Part shown: in pieces, positions 35,844-45,554 of the stretch
Layout: the number at the start of each line of letters is the position of its first letter
Position numbering within the stretch: the stretch's first letter is position 1
Translations under genes and position numbers: made by a program
Assembly (NCBI GenBank): GCA_019912385.1
Contig: JAIOIW010000107.1
Location: 1-51,146 of the forward strand
Length of the DNA: 51,146 nucleotides
Origin: Notoacmeibacter sp.
GTDB taxonomy: Bacteria > Pseudomonadota > Alphaproteobacteria > Rhizobiales > Rhizobiaceae
Reading direction: 5' to 3'
Notes under the pieces: generated by a model
Told to the model about the DNA's origin: nothing
Databases searched by the model: none
The model's input: only the letters and a program-made list of their open reading frames with translations

Positions 35844-37010
35844 TCAAAGCGCGGCGATCCATTCGGCCAGCCGGGTGGCCGAGGTCTCCAGGTGGTCGCG
35901 CCGCCGGTTGAAGCAGACGCGAAAGCTGGAGGAAAACGTGGATCCGAAGGCCATGCCCGGTGCAAGGCCGACCGCCGTGTCGTCGACGATCCTGCAGGCG
36001 GCTTTCAGGGAATCGTCGACCCCGTCAATGGAAAAGAACAGGTAGAAAGCGCCTTGAGGAACCGCGAGTTCGACCCTTCCGGTTTCCATGAGTCTCGCGC
36101 AGAACATGTCACGCGCCGAGTTGCATCGGTCGACCTGCTCCGCGATGAACGGATCGCCTTCATTGAGAGCGGCAACGGCACCGCGCTGCATGAACTGCGC
36201 GACCCCTGATGTCGAATACTGGACAAGGTTCTCGAATACGCCCGCGATATCGGGGTGAATCCTGACCCAGCCGATGCGCCAGCCCGTCATCGCCCAGTTC
36301 TTGGAGAATGTGTTGACGAAGATGATCCGGTCTTCGGGATCCATGATATCCATGAACGAGGGTGCCCGTTTGCCGGCATAGTAAAACAGGGAATAGATTT
36401 CGTCGGCGATGATCCACAGACCATGCCTTCGGGCGAGATCAAGGACGGAACGCAGCGTCGCGGCATCGGCGGCCCAGCCCGTGGGATTGGATGGCGAGTT
36501 CAGGAACATCGCGCGCGTAGACGGCGTGATCGCCGAGGAGAGCTTGTCGAGATCAAGTTCCCATGCGCCGGTTGAGTAGGTGAGATCGACGCCACGCGGT
36601 CTTATCCCCGCAATTCCCAGAGCCGCGACGATATTCGGCCAAGAAGGCGCCAGGTAGATGACCTCGTCTCCGGCGCCTGCGATGGCATTGATCGCCATCT
36701 GGATCGCCTGCATGCCCGATCCGGTCACGACGAATTCCCCGGGCCGGCTCGGCTGCGCGAAATGGCGCTCGGTATAACGAGCGAGCGCCTCGCGCAACTC
36801 GCTGATCCCGGCCTGCGCGGTGTAGAATGTTTCGCCTGCGAGAAGGGCCTGCGCGGCAGCGCGCGAAATGAAATCCGGTGTCGGCAGGTCGCTTTCGCCA
36901 ACCCACAACGGGATGAGGCCGGAGCGGTTCTGGCCATGCTTGCGGATGGCGATGATCCCGCTTTCCGGCGCTGCCCGTGCCTCGGCGCGCAAGTCGTCCA
37001 TCAAAGACAT
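35844..37010 (-). CDS. PLP-dependent aminotransferase (class I/II)
   Basis: A 388-residue fold-type I aminotransferase of the aspartate aminotransferase family. Catalytic Lys237 is in NTFSKNWAMTGWRIGW, Asn175 in NSPSNPTGW, Asp203 and Tyr206 in IADEIYSLFYY. The N-terminal ETFYTAQAGISELREAL fits substrate-gate residues of this family. The C-terminal FRVCFN holds the Arg binding the substrate carboxylate. Substrate specificity cannot be fixed; aspartate or aromatic/branched-chain types are possible. It shares strand with galE but is 177 bases away and probably independent. Confidence 0.88.
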   Translation of the reverse strand: MSLMDDLRAEARAAPESGIIAIRKHGQNRSGLIPLWVGESDLPTPDFISRAAAQALLAGETFYTAQAGISELREALARYTERHFAQPSRPGEFVVTGSGMQAIQMAINAIAGAGDEVIYLAPSWPNIVAALGIAGIRPRGVDLTYSTGAWELDLDKLSSAITPSTRAMFLNSPSNPTGWAADAATLRSVLDLARRHGLWIIADEIYSLFYYAGKRAPSFMDIMDPEDRIIFVNTFSKNWAMTGWRIGWVRIHPDIAGVFENLVQYSTSGVAQFMQRGAVAALNEGDPFIAEQVDRCNSARDMFCARLMETGRVELAVPQGAFYLFFSIDGVDDSLKAACRIVDDTAVGLAPGMAFGSTFSSSFRVCFNRRRDHLETSATRLAEWIAAL

Positions 37011-37036
37011 GATCTGTTCTCCGTGCCTGCTTCCAT

Positions 37037-37069
37037 AAAAAGAGCTCCGGCCGCGCCGTCCGGAGCTCT
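37037..37069 (-). terminator. Intrinsic terminator of mscL
   Basis: A 10-bp stem, AGAGCTCCGG (37041-37050) with CCGGAGCTCT (37060-37069) and a 9-base loop, is followed on the minus strand by TTTTT (37037-37041). It ends mscL transcription and separates it from the aminotransferase gene, whose start is 27 bases further on. Confidence 0.8.
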
Positions 37070-37086
37070 CGATATCCCGGCAGGTG

Positions 37087-37509
37087 TTACTTCTTCGTTT
37101 TGACGAGAGCGTCGCGAATTTCGGTCAGCAGCTGGATATCGGCCGGAGGGGCGGCCAGAGCCGCGGGTTTCGCTTCTTCCCTGCGGCGGATGTTGTTGAC
37201 CATGCGCACCATCAAAAAAATGATGTAGGCAAGGATCAGGAAGTTGATGACCACAGTGATGAAACTACCGTAAGCGAGCACGGCACCCTGCTCCCTTGCT
37301 TCCGCCAGCGTGGTGGCAGTTATCCCGGAAGCAAGCGGAATGAAATAGTTGGAGAAATCGAGCCCGCCCAAGACAAGCCCTGCGATCGGCATGATCACGT
37401 CATCGACAAGCGATTTGACAATCAGGCCGAATGCGCCACCGATGATCACGCCAACGGCCAAATCCATTACATTGCCCCTTGCAATGAATTCCCTGAACTC
37501 TTTCATCAT
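37087..37509 (-). CDS. mscL: Large-conductance mechanosensitive channel
   Basis: A 140-residue inner-membrane channel that opens under extreme membrane tension to release solutes during hypo-osmotic shock. The family signature [37 protein letters not shown] (read as adjacent segments) covers the N-terminal helix and TM1; TM2 is [20 protein letters not shown], followed by a charged C-terminal helix. AGGAGAGG 7 bases before ATG 37509 favours that start over the adjacent ATG. Monocistronic, with its own terminator. Confidence 0.96.
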   Translation of the reverse strand: MMKEFREFIARGNVMDLAVGVIIGGAFGLIVKSLVDDVIMPIAGLVLGGLDFSNYFIPLASGITATTLAEAREQGAVLAYGSFITVVINFLILAYIIFLMVRMVNNIRRREEAKPAALAAPPADIQLLTEIRDALVKTKK

Positions 37510-37738
37510 GGGTCCTCTCCTTCAATCGATGGTTTTGCCGGCCCGGATTTCCCGGATTCCGTGAATTCCTGATAGCAAATCCGGCGGAATATTGAATCGG
37601 AAATATGGATGCCGCACCCGATCCCCTCCCGCCGAACGCGTATCTCTAAGACATTGTTGCAATTGCATTGAAATCCAGACCACGGCACATTGACCCGTCG
37701 CGGCATTCGCTGATCTGACGTGGAGGAGCACTCACACC

Positions 37739-40700
37739 TTGAGCGGATGGCTCATCATCATCGTGGCGCTTGCCTATGTGACGTTGCTGTTCGCCATCGC
37801 GAGCATCGGCGACAGGCGGGGCAAGGCGCGGGCGGGCGAACAACCGCGGCCGATGATCTACTCACTCAGCCTGGCGGTCTATTGCACCTCCTGGACCTTC
37901 TTCGGATCGGTTGGCCTGGCGACCGAGCGCGGGATCGAGTTCCTCGCCATCTATGTCGGACCGGCGCTGATGTTCATGTTCGGGCATCGCCTGATCCGCC
38001 GCATCATAAGGCTCTCGAAAGCCGAAAAGATCACGTCGATCGCCGACTTCCTGGCCGCGCGATACGGCAAGGACTTCACCGTCGCCTCGGTGGCAACCAT
38101 AATCGCGACGGTGGGAACCGTTCCCTACATCGCATTGCAGCTCAAGGCGATCTCCGGATCGATCGAGCTGATGGTGACACACGTCAATCCCCATACGTCG
38201 AGCGCACCGGCCATATTCGGGGATATCGCGTTGATCGTCGCGGTTCTGCTGGCAGTGTTTGCCGTGCTGTTCGGCACGCGCCATACCGATGCAACCGAAC
38301 ATCAGGACGGACTTGTCCTCGCCGTCGCCGTGGAATCGGCAGTCAAGCTTGCCACGTTCCTGTTTCTCGGCATGGCCATTACGTTCCTCACCTTCGACAA
38401 TCCGCTGATCCTGTTCGATGCCATCAGTGCCAACGAGCGCGTCCAGTCGGCGATGCAATACACGACCGCACCGACGACCTGGCTTGTCCTGACGGTGTTG
38501 AGCGGACTGGCGATCCTGATGCTGCCGCGACAATTTTATGTCGGGATCGTCGAGAACCGGTCGGAATCCGAAGTTGCCAAGGCAAGCTGGATGCTCCCGC
38601 TTTACCTTGCCCTCATCAACCTGTTCGTACTGCCGATCGCCTTTGCGGGCCTGACCGTAGTCGGCGATCAGACCAGCACCGACCTCTATGTCGTGGCTAT
38701 CCCGCTGCTGCAGGGGAACACCACGCTTGCCCTGATCGCGCTGATCGGCGGCCTTTCGGCGGCAACCGCCATGGTGATTGTCGCAAGCGTCGCGCTGTCG
38801 ATCATGATTTCCAATGATCTGGTCATGCCGATCATCCTGCGCCGGCTGCTACTGCAACACGCGACCGAGCGGGAAGACTGGTCGAAAATCATACTGCGCA
38901 TCCGTCGTGCGGCCATCTTCCTGGTGCTGATCGCGGCTTTCCTCTACTACCGCGAAATCGCGAACAACATTCGCCTGGCATCGATCGGGCTGCTTTCCTT
39001 CGCTGCCATCGCACAGTTTGCGCCGGCCTTCCTGGGTGGGCTGATCTGGCGCGCCGGCAATGCGCGCGGCGCGGTGCTGGGGATGGTCGCGGGCTTCGTC
39101 GTCTGGGCCTACACACTCCTCCTGCCATCGGTGGCGCCATCCGACACGGCATTCATTGCCAACGGACTGTTCGGGATCAAGTCCCTCATGCCCCAGGCGC
39201 TTTTCGGATTCGATGCGGAACCCCTGAACCACGGCGTCTTGTGGAGCCTGGCGGTCAACACGTTCTTCTACGTGTTCGGATCGCTTTCGCGGGTGGCCAA
39301 TCCGCGCGAACGCATCCAGGCCTCGATCTTTGTCCCACGCGACACCGCTCCGATCCCGAGCCTCCGGCGGTTTCGCACGACAGTCACGATCAACGCGCTG
39401 AAGGACACGATTTCCCGTTATCTGGGAACCGAACGCACCGAGCGCTCCTTCCAGACTTTCGAGGAGACGGAAGGCAAACGCTACAACGGTTCGGATATCG
39501 CCGACGCAAAGGCGATCCGGTTCTTCGAACAATTGCTCGCCAGCGCTGTCGGCTCATCTTCTGCACGCCTCATTCTCTCGCTTCTGTTCCAGCGCGTGGA
39601 CCCGAGCTCACGCGATGCCTACCGTCTGCTCGACGACGCCAGCGACGCCTTGCAGCAAAACCGCGATCTTCTGCAGATCGCGCTCGACCAAATGGAAGAG
39701 GGGATCACTGTCTTCGACAGGGATTTCGGATTGACCTGCTGGAACAGACAATTCAGGGAGTTGTTCGATCTGCCGGATCACCTCGGCCAGGTCGGAATCC
39801 CGTTGTCGAAGATCATCGACCATCTCGTCGATCTCGGCGAAATCGTGCCTGAGGAGGAACAGAGGATACTCGACCGGATGGCAAGCTATCACAGGACCTG
39901 GCAGCTTGAACTCAAACGCAGCGGCCGGATCATCGAGATGCGCTCCAACCCGATGCCCGATGGCGGCGTTGTCGCCACCTATGCCGATATCACCGCGCGC
40001 GTCCAGGCCGACCTTGCGCTCAAGCGCGCAAACGAGAACCTGGAGCAAAGGGTCAGCGAACGAACTGCGGAACTCGTCCGCGTCAACGGAGAGCTCGCGC
40101 AGGCCCAGCAACTGGCCGAGGAAGCCAATCTGGGAAAGACACGCTTCCTGGCAGGCGCCGGCCACGACATTCTGCAACCGCTCAATGCCGCGCGCCTGTA
40201 TTGCTCGGCATTACTGGAGAAATCGCGACAGGGTGACGTGCGGCAGGCAGCCACCAATATCGACTCGTCGCTCGATTCGGTGGAGACCATCCTCAGTGCC
40301 GTACTCGACATTTCCCGACTTGATACCGGCGCCTTGAAACCGAATGCCACGGTGTTCAATCTTGGCGAACTGCTGAAGCAGATCGGTACGGATTTCCAGC
40401 TGCTGGCCCAGGGCAAACACCTGGATTTGCGGATTGTCCCGTCATCGGTTCACGTCGAAACCGATCGCAACCTGTTTCGCAGACTTGTCCAAAACCTGGT
40501 GTCGAATGCCATCAAATATACGCGGGGCGGAACCGTTCTCGTCGGTATCCGCAGGCGTGGCGATCTTTGCGAATTGCAGATCATTGACACCGGCATCGGG
40601 ATTCCCGAAAGTAAGCTGAATGCGGTTTTCGGCGAATTCACACGCCTCGACGAGGGTGCGCGGGAAGCCGACGGCCTAGGGCTCGGCCTTTCGATCGTCG

Positions 40701-41236
40701 ATCGTATCGCGCGTGTTCTCAGGCTCGAAATCCGCATGCAGTCGGAACCGGGAAAGGGAACCCAGTTTTCCGTCATCCTGCCGCAGTCGAGTCAACCGGC
40801 GACACGCATCAGCTCGGCAGAGGCCCTGAACATGCGGCCAGCCGTTGCCCTGGCTGGCCTGAACGTTCTTTGCATCGACAACGATTCGCGCATCCTGGAC
40901 GGAATGCGATTGCTGCTGGAAAGCTGGCAATGCCGCGTTCATACGATCGGCAAGTCCGGCGAAATCCATACGAGCGGGGCTTTGAACACCAGCCGGCCCG
41001 ACATCATTCTCGCCGACTATCATCTTGATGGCGAAAACGGTTTCGACGCGATCGAAGCGCTTCGCAGCCACTATAAAAGCGACATTCCTTCAATACTGCT
41101 TACGGCCGACCGCTCGGCGGAAGTCAAGGGGAAGGCGGAGTATCTGCAGATCCCGATCATCAACAAGCCGGTCAAGCCCGCGGCCCTGCGCGCCGTGCTG
41201 ACCCGTCACCGCAAGGTGCTTTCTGCTGCCGAATAG
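37739..41236 (+). CDS. CrbS-like hybrid histidine kinase with sodium:solute symporter sensor domain
   Basis: A 1165-residue membrane kinase. Residues 1 to about 490 form an SLC5/PutP-like symporter domain with about 13 helices (MIYSLSLAVYCTSWTFFGSV, GLATERGIEFLAIYVGPAL). A linker and PAS segment (about 640-770, ending VVATYADITAR) precede a coiled coil, the H box (phosphoacceptor His809 in GHDILQPLNAARL), the ATPase domain (NAIKYTRGGTV, DTGIGIPE, GLGLGLSIVDR) and a C-terminal receiver with phosphoacceptor Asp1093 (ILADYHLDGENG). This matches CrbS of Vibrio/Pseudomonas (acetate switch) and PrlS of Brucella. TTG 37739 follows GGAGGAG. It converges on the LuxR-type regulator, 14 bases away. Confidence 0.88.
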   Translation: MSGWLIIIVALAYVTLLFAIASIGDRRGKARAGEQPRPMIYSLSLAVYCTSWTFFGSVGLATERGIEFLAIYVGPALMFMFGHRLIRRIIRLSKAEKITSIADFLAARYGKDFTVASVATIIATVGTVPYIALQLKAISGSIELMVTHVNPHTSSAPAIFGDIALIVAVLLAVFAVLFGTRHTDATEHQDGLVLAVAVESAVKLATFLFLGMAITFLTFDNPLILFDAISANERVQSAMQYTTAPTTWLVLTVLSGLAILMLPRQFYVGIVENRSESEVAKASWMLPLYLALINLFVLPIAFAGLTVVGDQTSTDLYVVAIPLLQGNTTLALIALIGGLSAATAMVIVASVALSIMISNDLVMPIILRRLLLQHATEREDWSKIILRIRRAAIFLVLIAAFLYYREIANNIRLASIGLLSFAAIAQFAPAFLGGLIWRAGNARGAVLGMVAGFVVWAYTLLLPSVAPSDTAFIANGLFGIKSLMPQALFGFDAEPLNHGVLWSLAVNTFFYVFGSLSRVANPRERIQASIFVPRDTAPIPSLRRFRTTVTINALKDTISRYLGTERTERSFQTFEETEGKRYNGSDIADAKAIRFFEQLLASAVGSSSARLILSLLFQRVDPSSRDAYRLLDDASDALQQNRDLLQIALDQMEEGITVFDRDFGLTCWNRQFRELFDLPDHLGQVGIPLSKIIDHLVDLGEIVPEEEQRILDRMASYHRTWQLELKRSGRIIEMRSNPMPDGGVVATYADITARVQADLALKRANENLEQRVSERTAELVRVNGELAQAQQLAEEANLGKTRFLAGAGHDILQPLNAARLYCSALLEKSRQGDVRQAATNIDSSLDSVETILSAVLDISRLDTGALKPNATVFNLGELLKQIGTDFQLLAQGKHLDLRIVPSSVHVETDRNLFRRLVQNLVSNAIKYTRGGTVLVGIRRRGDLCELQIIDTGIGIPESKLNAVFGEFTRLDEGAREADGLGLGLSIVDRIARVLRLEIRMQSEPGKGTQFSVILPQSSQPATRISSAEALNMRPAVALAGLNVLCIDNDSRILDGMRLLLESWQCRVHTIGKSGEIHTSGALNTSRPDIILADYHLDGENGFDAIEALRSHYKSDIPSILLTADRSAEVKGKAEYLQIPIINKPVKPAALRAVLTRHRKVLSAAE

Positions 41237-41250
41237 CGCCCGGGACCGAC

Positions 41251-41931
41251 CTAACCGGAAATGCCGAGCGGATCGGTGCCGATACGCGACAGGCGGATGA
41301 CGGCCTGCGTCCGGCTGTCGACACCCAGCTTCTGCAATACCGCCGATACATGGGCCTTGATCGTCGCCTCCGAGACATTGAGCTCATAGGCGATCTGCTT
41401 GTTCAACAACCCTTCGGCCAGCATGCTGAGCACGCGCGTCTGTTGTGGCGTCAGGGTTTGCAGGCGGGCGATCAAATCGGAAATCTCCGGATCCTGCTCG
41501 ACGCCGAGCTCGACGCTCGCAGGCGTCCATATTTCTCCGGCAAGAACAGCTTCCACGGCGTTGCGGATTTCTTCCATGCTGGAAGACTTCGATATGAAAC
41601 CGGAAGCCCCAAGGTCGAGCGAACGGCGTATCGTCTCCGCGTCGTCGCTGGCCGAAACGACGATCACGGGTACTGCCGACTGCAGACCGCGCATGCCGAC
41701 AAGAGCCGACAATCCGCTGGCGCCCGGCATCGCCAGGTCAAGCAGGACAAGATCTAGATCGTCATTGAGCGCAGCTACTTTCTTGGCACTCTCGAAATCA
41801 CCAGCTTCCAGTATTTCCGGATTGTCGCCCACGCCCGTAAGGGCCTGTCTGAGCGCCCCGCGAAATAGCGGGTGATCGTCCGCTACCAGAAATCTCAATC
41901 CCGCCGCCAAAAAACCCTCCCCATCCGGCAA
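41251..41931 (-). CDS. LuxR-family response regulator (CrbR-like)
   Basis: A 226-residue regulator with an N-terminal receiver (LRFLVADDHPLFRGALRQAL acid pocket, Asp in VLLDLAMPG, SASDD, Lys in GFISKSSSMEEI) and a C-terminal LuxR helix-turn-helix (LTPQQTRVLSMLAEGLLNKQ, ELNVSEATIKAHVSAVLQKL). All switch residues are present, so it should be phosphorylated, most likely by the convergent CrbS-like kinase. CrbR homologues activate acetyl-CoA synthetase and acetate uptake genes in gammaproteobacteria; in Brucella the equivalent is PrlR. It lies divergent from the sodium:solute symporter gene, a likely target. Confidence 0.88.
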   Translation of the reverse strand: MPDGEGFLAAGLRFLVADDHPLFRGALRQALTGVGDNPEILEAGDFESAKKVAALNDDLDLVLLDLAMPGASGLSALVGMRGLQSAVPVIVVSASDDAETIRRSLDLGASGFISKSSSMEEIRNAVEAVLAGEIWTPASVELGVEQDPEISDLIARLQTLTPQQTRVLSMLAEGLLNKQIAYELNVSEATIKAHVSAVLQKLGVDSRTQAVIRLSRIGTDPLGISG

Positions 41932-42167
41932 AGATGCCGGTGCGCTTTCCCTTGGCGCTTGCTAAAAAAATATGCCGTATTGCCCGATCATTTCAAGTTG
42001 AAGTTTTCCCTGCCACTGAGACTATCATATGACGCGCAACGTTTGACTCCGAAGGCGCACCATCTCAAATATCGTATTTTGTCTGCTTCGCTCTGTTGGA
42101 CTTGAGGGCGCGGTGCAATCCAGAAAAGCAGCCGCCAGTGGCGCATGGCGAGAAATTCGAGGGTAAC

Positions 42168-44036
42168 GTGCGAAATCCGCTTGGGCGATTCAAGACCACG
42201 ACCTACTCCCACGTTGGCCCGCTGACGGTTCTGTTCGCCCTGCTTGTCGCCGTCTGCGTCATTTTGGAGCGCGTAGGCGTACCAATCTCGATCATAAAAA
42301 CGCTGCTCGTGACTTTCTTGGGCGCAGCCGTGGTCGGCATCGGCCTGTCGAGCGGTACGATGCAACCCGCCCGCTACTTTGCGACCGGTCGTACGATGCA
42401 ACCCGGTATCAGTGCCATTGCGATCGCCTCCGTATGGATGTCGGGATCAGTCCTGCTTGCATTGCCCGGGTATTTCGGACTCGATACCCAGGCAGCCCTC
42501 GCCTTCGCCGGCGCCAGTCTGCTCGGATTGCTGGTCCTGGGCGTGACGGTGGGCCCGGCTTTCAATGCCACCGGCGCTTACGCGCTCGGCGACTTCATGC
42601 GTATCCGGTTCGCCAGCAGAACGGCCCAGATCGTAGCCGCGCTGTTGTCCATCGGCCTCTGTTCCGCCCTTCTGGTTTCGCAATTCACGATCATGGCCTT
42701 CTTCGTCGAGCAACTCCTGCCTGTCGGTCCGTTTACGGCGATCATCGTCATCGTGATCCCGGTGGGATTTTCGGTCTGGCTCGGCGGTATGCTCGGCGCC
42801 AGCCGCGCGGAATCCCTCATCTACCTGATCGCATTGGCGGGTTTCGTTGCGCCACTGGCGTTTTTCCTTTTCAATTCCGGTGCACAATCGGCCATCGAGA
42901 CGTTTTCGGCCATCGATTCTGCGCATTTCGTTCCTGCACAGACCAGTGCCGGAGCGCCATTGTTCAGTGGAGGCGATATTCCGCCGGTTCCCCGCACGGG
43001 CTGGTTCAGTGTTTCAGTCACCGCCTTTCTTTGCATTGCGGCCGTTTCAAGCCTGCCCCATCTGCTTGGCCTGTTTTCGACGGTTCCGGAACCGCGTGCA
43101 GCGAGAGGAACCGCCTATCGCGCCATCCTGCTGGTGCTGGTTCCTCTCCTTGCCGTGCCCTTTCATACCGCTTTTGCCCAGATACTCGCGACCAATTCGC
43201 TCGTGGGTTTGACCGCCGGAGAAATCGGAAGATTCAGCGAGTGGGTGTTCTCGCCGGCCCAATCGCCCTTCGGACCGTTATTTTCGATCTGCGGCAAGTC
43301 AGCAAGCAGCGTCGAAAACGTTGTTGCGGCCTGTGGCAGCGCCAGCCATCGACTGGAAGACGCAGACATCGCCATCAACGCGGCAATCGTGCCGTTGACC
43401 ATGACAGCGCGCGACGACCTGCCCGTCTTGTTCGGCGGTGTCTTCTCGCTGGCGATCCTGCTGGCGGCTGCTTCCACTGCCATCGCGCTGATCCAGACCA
43501 TCGCGGTGACCGTTTCCCAGGATCTCTTCCGCGGCCTGCTGGCTCCCGCCGCACCGCCCGGGGCACGCCTGGCTGTTGCCCGCGCAGGCGTCGTCATCGT
43601 CTGCGCTGTGGCCGGCCATGTCGCATATACCTATCCCCAGACAAGCTTGAACATGATCGTCTGGATTGCCGGGCTGTGCGCGGCCGCATTCTTTCCAGCG
43701 CTGCAGCTCTCGATATTCTGGAACCGGATGACCGGCGCCGGGGCGGTGGCAGGCATGGTATCGGGTTTCGCCTGCACCGCGTTCGGAATGGTCATCAAGA
43801 TCTGGGGTGCAGGCATTGTTCCCGCGCAGGGAATCGGCGCATTGCCGGAGTTTCTCGAACTGGTCGAGAAGGCCGATGTCACAACCATCGTAATGGCCGG
43901 AATGGCGGTTTCGGGTTTGGGCTGTGTCGCCGGCTCACTTTTCACAAGCGCGCCGCGCCACCCGTCCTCCGGCATGGCCCGGGCCGCATACATGTCCCAC
44001 GGCATACCGCGGGGCAATCACCAGGACTATTCCTGA
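42168..44036 (+). CDS. Sodium:solute symporter (SSS family, ActP/VC_2705-like)
   Basis: A 622-residue inner-membrane transporter with about 13-14 helices. Signature segments are MQPARYFATGRTMQPGISAIAIASVWMSGSV (read in parts), TGAYALGDFMRIRF, IMAFFVEQLLP and SLPHLLGLFSTVPEPRAARG, which fit the ActP-like acetate/solute group called VC_2705. The start is set at GTG 42168 because GAGGGTAAC precedes it and residues before that are not hydrophobic; TTG 42096 is an alternative. It is divergent from a CrbR-like regulator and is followed 51 bases later by a thioesterase gene, probably the same message. A short-chain carboxylate is the likely substrate. Confidence 0.85.
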   Translation: MRNPLGRFKTTTYSHVGPLTVLFALLVAVCVILERVGVPISIIKTLLVTFLGAAVVGIGLSSGTMQPARYFATGRTMQPGISAIAIASVWMSGSVLLALPGYFGLDTQAALAFAGASLLGLLVLGVTVGPAFNATGAYALGDFMRIRFASRTAQIVAALLSIGLCSALLVSQFTIMAFFVEQLLPVGPFTAIIVIVIPVGFSVWLGGMLGASRAESLIYLIALAGFVAPLAFFLFNSGAQSAIETFSAIDSAHFVPAQTSAGAPLFSGGDIPPVPRTGWFSVSVTAFLCIAAVSSLPHLLGLFSTVPEPRAARGTAYRAILLVLVPLLAVPFHTAFAQILATNSLVGLTAGEIGRFSEWVFSPAQSPFGPLFSICGKSASSVENVVAACGSASHRLEDADIAINAAIVPLTMTARDDLPVLFGGVFSLAILLAAASTAIALIQTIAVTVSQDLFRGLLAPAAPPGARLAVARAGVVIVCAVAGHVAYTYPQTSLNMIVWIAGLCAAAFFPALQLSIFWNRMTGAGAVAGMVSGFACTAFGMVIKIWGAGIVPAQGIGALPEFLELVEKADVTTIVMAGMAVSGLGCVAGSLFTSAPRHPSSGMARAAYMSHGIPRGNHQDYS

Positions 44037-44087
44037 AGCCTTTCGTCCATCCCGAACCCGCGCATTTGCGCTTGCGACAGAGATCTC

Positions 44088-44948
44088 ATGAACCAAAATT
44101 TCATCGAAACCCACCGTTCCTTCGTCAACACCTGGGAATGCGACGAGAACGCGCACATGAATGTTCAGTTCTATCTGAAACGGTTCGATGAGGCGGCGCG
44201 TTTCTTTCGTCTTTTCGCGGGCGATGGCGATACATCCGGTGCCCTTCCGCGCGTTCGGCATGTCCGTTTCCACGCGGAACTCGCCGCCGCACGGTCCATG
44301 ACTATCGAATCGAGCGTCATCGACAACGGGGCATTCGCTGGCTGGACTGTCCATTTGATGAAGGAGAATTCGAGCGGCGAGCTCAGCGCGACTGCAATCG
44401 ATGGCCCTTCTACGGGTGGAAGCGGCGATGTCAGGGTAAGTGAGGATAGCATTTTCCAAGCACTGCCACGGAGCCTTGTGGCGGAACCGCATGTCCCGAG
44501 AAGCGGAGACGCCGTTCTGCAACTGGGCGGCCTGGTGGCGCACCGGTGCATCGTGCAACCGGGCGAGTGCAGCGCGAACGGCGAGATGCTTCAGCAATTC
44601 TACATATCGCGTTTCACCGACGGTGCGCCCCATGCCTGGGATCACGCCGGTATCGGAACCCGATGGCTGTTCGAAAACGGATTCGGGAGGGTAGCTGTCG
44701 AATTGAAGATCAGCCATCACGCGGCGGCCCGCGCCGGCGATGCCGTGATTCTCTATTCGCGCCTGGAAACAACCGGGGAGAAGCTGCTGCGCCTCTACCA
44801 CGAACTGGTGCGCGCCAAGGACGGTGCCGCTCTGGCGACCGGCGAGGTTGTGGCTCTCGTGCTTGACCTCAAGACGCGGAAATCGGTGGCACTGCCTGCG
44901 GAGATCCGCGATCGGCTATCGGCCCCGGCCACAGCATCGCAGGGTTGA
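44088..44948 (+). CDS. Acyl-CoA thioesterase, double hotdog
   Basis: A 286-residue protein of two 4HBT-type hotdog domains. The first begins WECDENAHMNVQFYLKRFDE, with the Asp/His-Met-Asn segment that holds the active site of 4-hydroxybenzoyl-CoA-type thioesterases; the second covers about residues 140-260 (WLFENGFGRVAVELKISHHA, LRLYHELVRAKDG). It probably releases a carboxylate from an acyl-CoA, and with the neighbouring symporter and CrbS/CrbR-like system suggests acetate or short-chain fatty acid overflow and re-uptake. Converges with the next gene, 9 bases apart. Confidence 0.8.
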   Translation: MNQNFIETHRSFVNTWECDENAHMNVQFYLKRFDEAARFFRLFAGDGDTSGALPRVRHVRFHAELAAARSMTIESSVIDNGAFAGWTVHLMKENSSGELSATAIDGPSTGGSGDVRVSEDSIFQALPRSLVAEPHVPRSGDAVLQLGGLVAHRCIVQPGECSANGEMLQQFYISRFTDGAPHAWDHAGIGTRWLFENGFGRVAVELKISHHAAARAGDAVILYSRLETTGEKLLRLYHELVRAKDGAALATGEVVALVLDLKTRKSVALPAEIRDRLSAPATASQG

Positions 44949-44957
44949 AGCCGCGTT

Positions 44958-45380
44958 TCACGTGCGATCCGGTTGACCAGGCCTGGTTTCCTCGCCCTCG
45001 AACTCGCGGATGATCCCCATGAAGCGGCGAAAAAACCGCTCCATGAAGCCGAGCGATCGTTCAAACTCCTCGTCGCTGGGAAGGCCCTCCGTCCCTGGTG
45101 CGATCATGCCGGCCTCGAGTGCGGCGACGCGCTTTTCCAGCTCGGCGATACGTTGTCGAAGGGTCTCGATATCACCCTGATTGGCCGTCCCGGCGCTGGC
45201 TACCGGCTTGCAGACAAGCTTTCCGGCCTCGTCGCGGCAGGTCGAAAGCTCTCCGGTCTGCCGGTCGAGGCGGACTATGCCGAAGTCCGTTTGTTCCATC
45301 TGAAATCGCGCGTCCTGCGCGAATGCGGGAACAGCTGCCAAGAGCACGACAGATGCGCCGAGCGCCATTGCGTTTCGCAT
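44958..45380 (-). CDS. Exported coiled-coil protein of unknown function
   Basis: A 140-residue secreted protein. The signal peptide (MRNAMALGASVVLLAAVPAFA) is followed by a short domain (ARFQMEQTDFGIVRLDRQTG, with two Cys in STCRDEAGKLVC), a coiled coil of four heptads (IETLRQRIAELEKRVAALEA) and an amphipathic tail with FMERFFRRFMG. ATG 45380 follows GGGAG; the longer open frame extends into a non-conserved region. The paired Cys may form a disulfide in the periplasm. I do not recognise a function; similar small proteins occur in Rhizobiales near pyrD (recollection). Confidence 0.7.
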   Translation of the reverse strand: MRNAMALGASVVLLAAVPAFAQDARFQMEQTDFGIVRLDRQTGELSTCRDEAGKLVCKPVASAGTANQGDIETLRQRIAELEKRVAALEAGMIAPGTEGLPSDEEFERSLGFMERFFRRFMGIIREFEGEETRPGQPDRT

Positions 45381-45554
45381 CGCTTTCTCCCTGATTTGCC
45401 ACACGTGACGCATCAATTGCGCCTGAATTGTGGTTACATGGCGGAACATCAATCGACAAACCGCCAATTCCGCCAAGTCAGCGAATCCTGCCAACCTGGT
45501 GTTTTCAAACATCGATCCTTTCAACCGTGCGCAATTCCCACTATAGCGACCGCC

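Noticed and set aside
42434-44191. 585-codon plus-strand frame within the symporter gene
   Set aside because: Arg/Pro-rich out-of-frame shadow; the symporter frame has membrane helices and family motifs.
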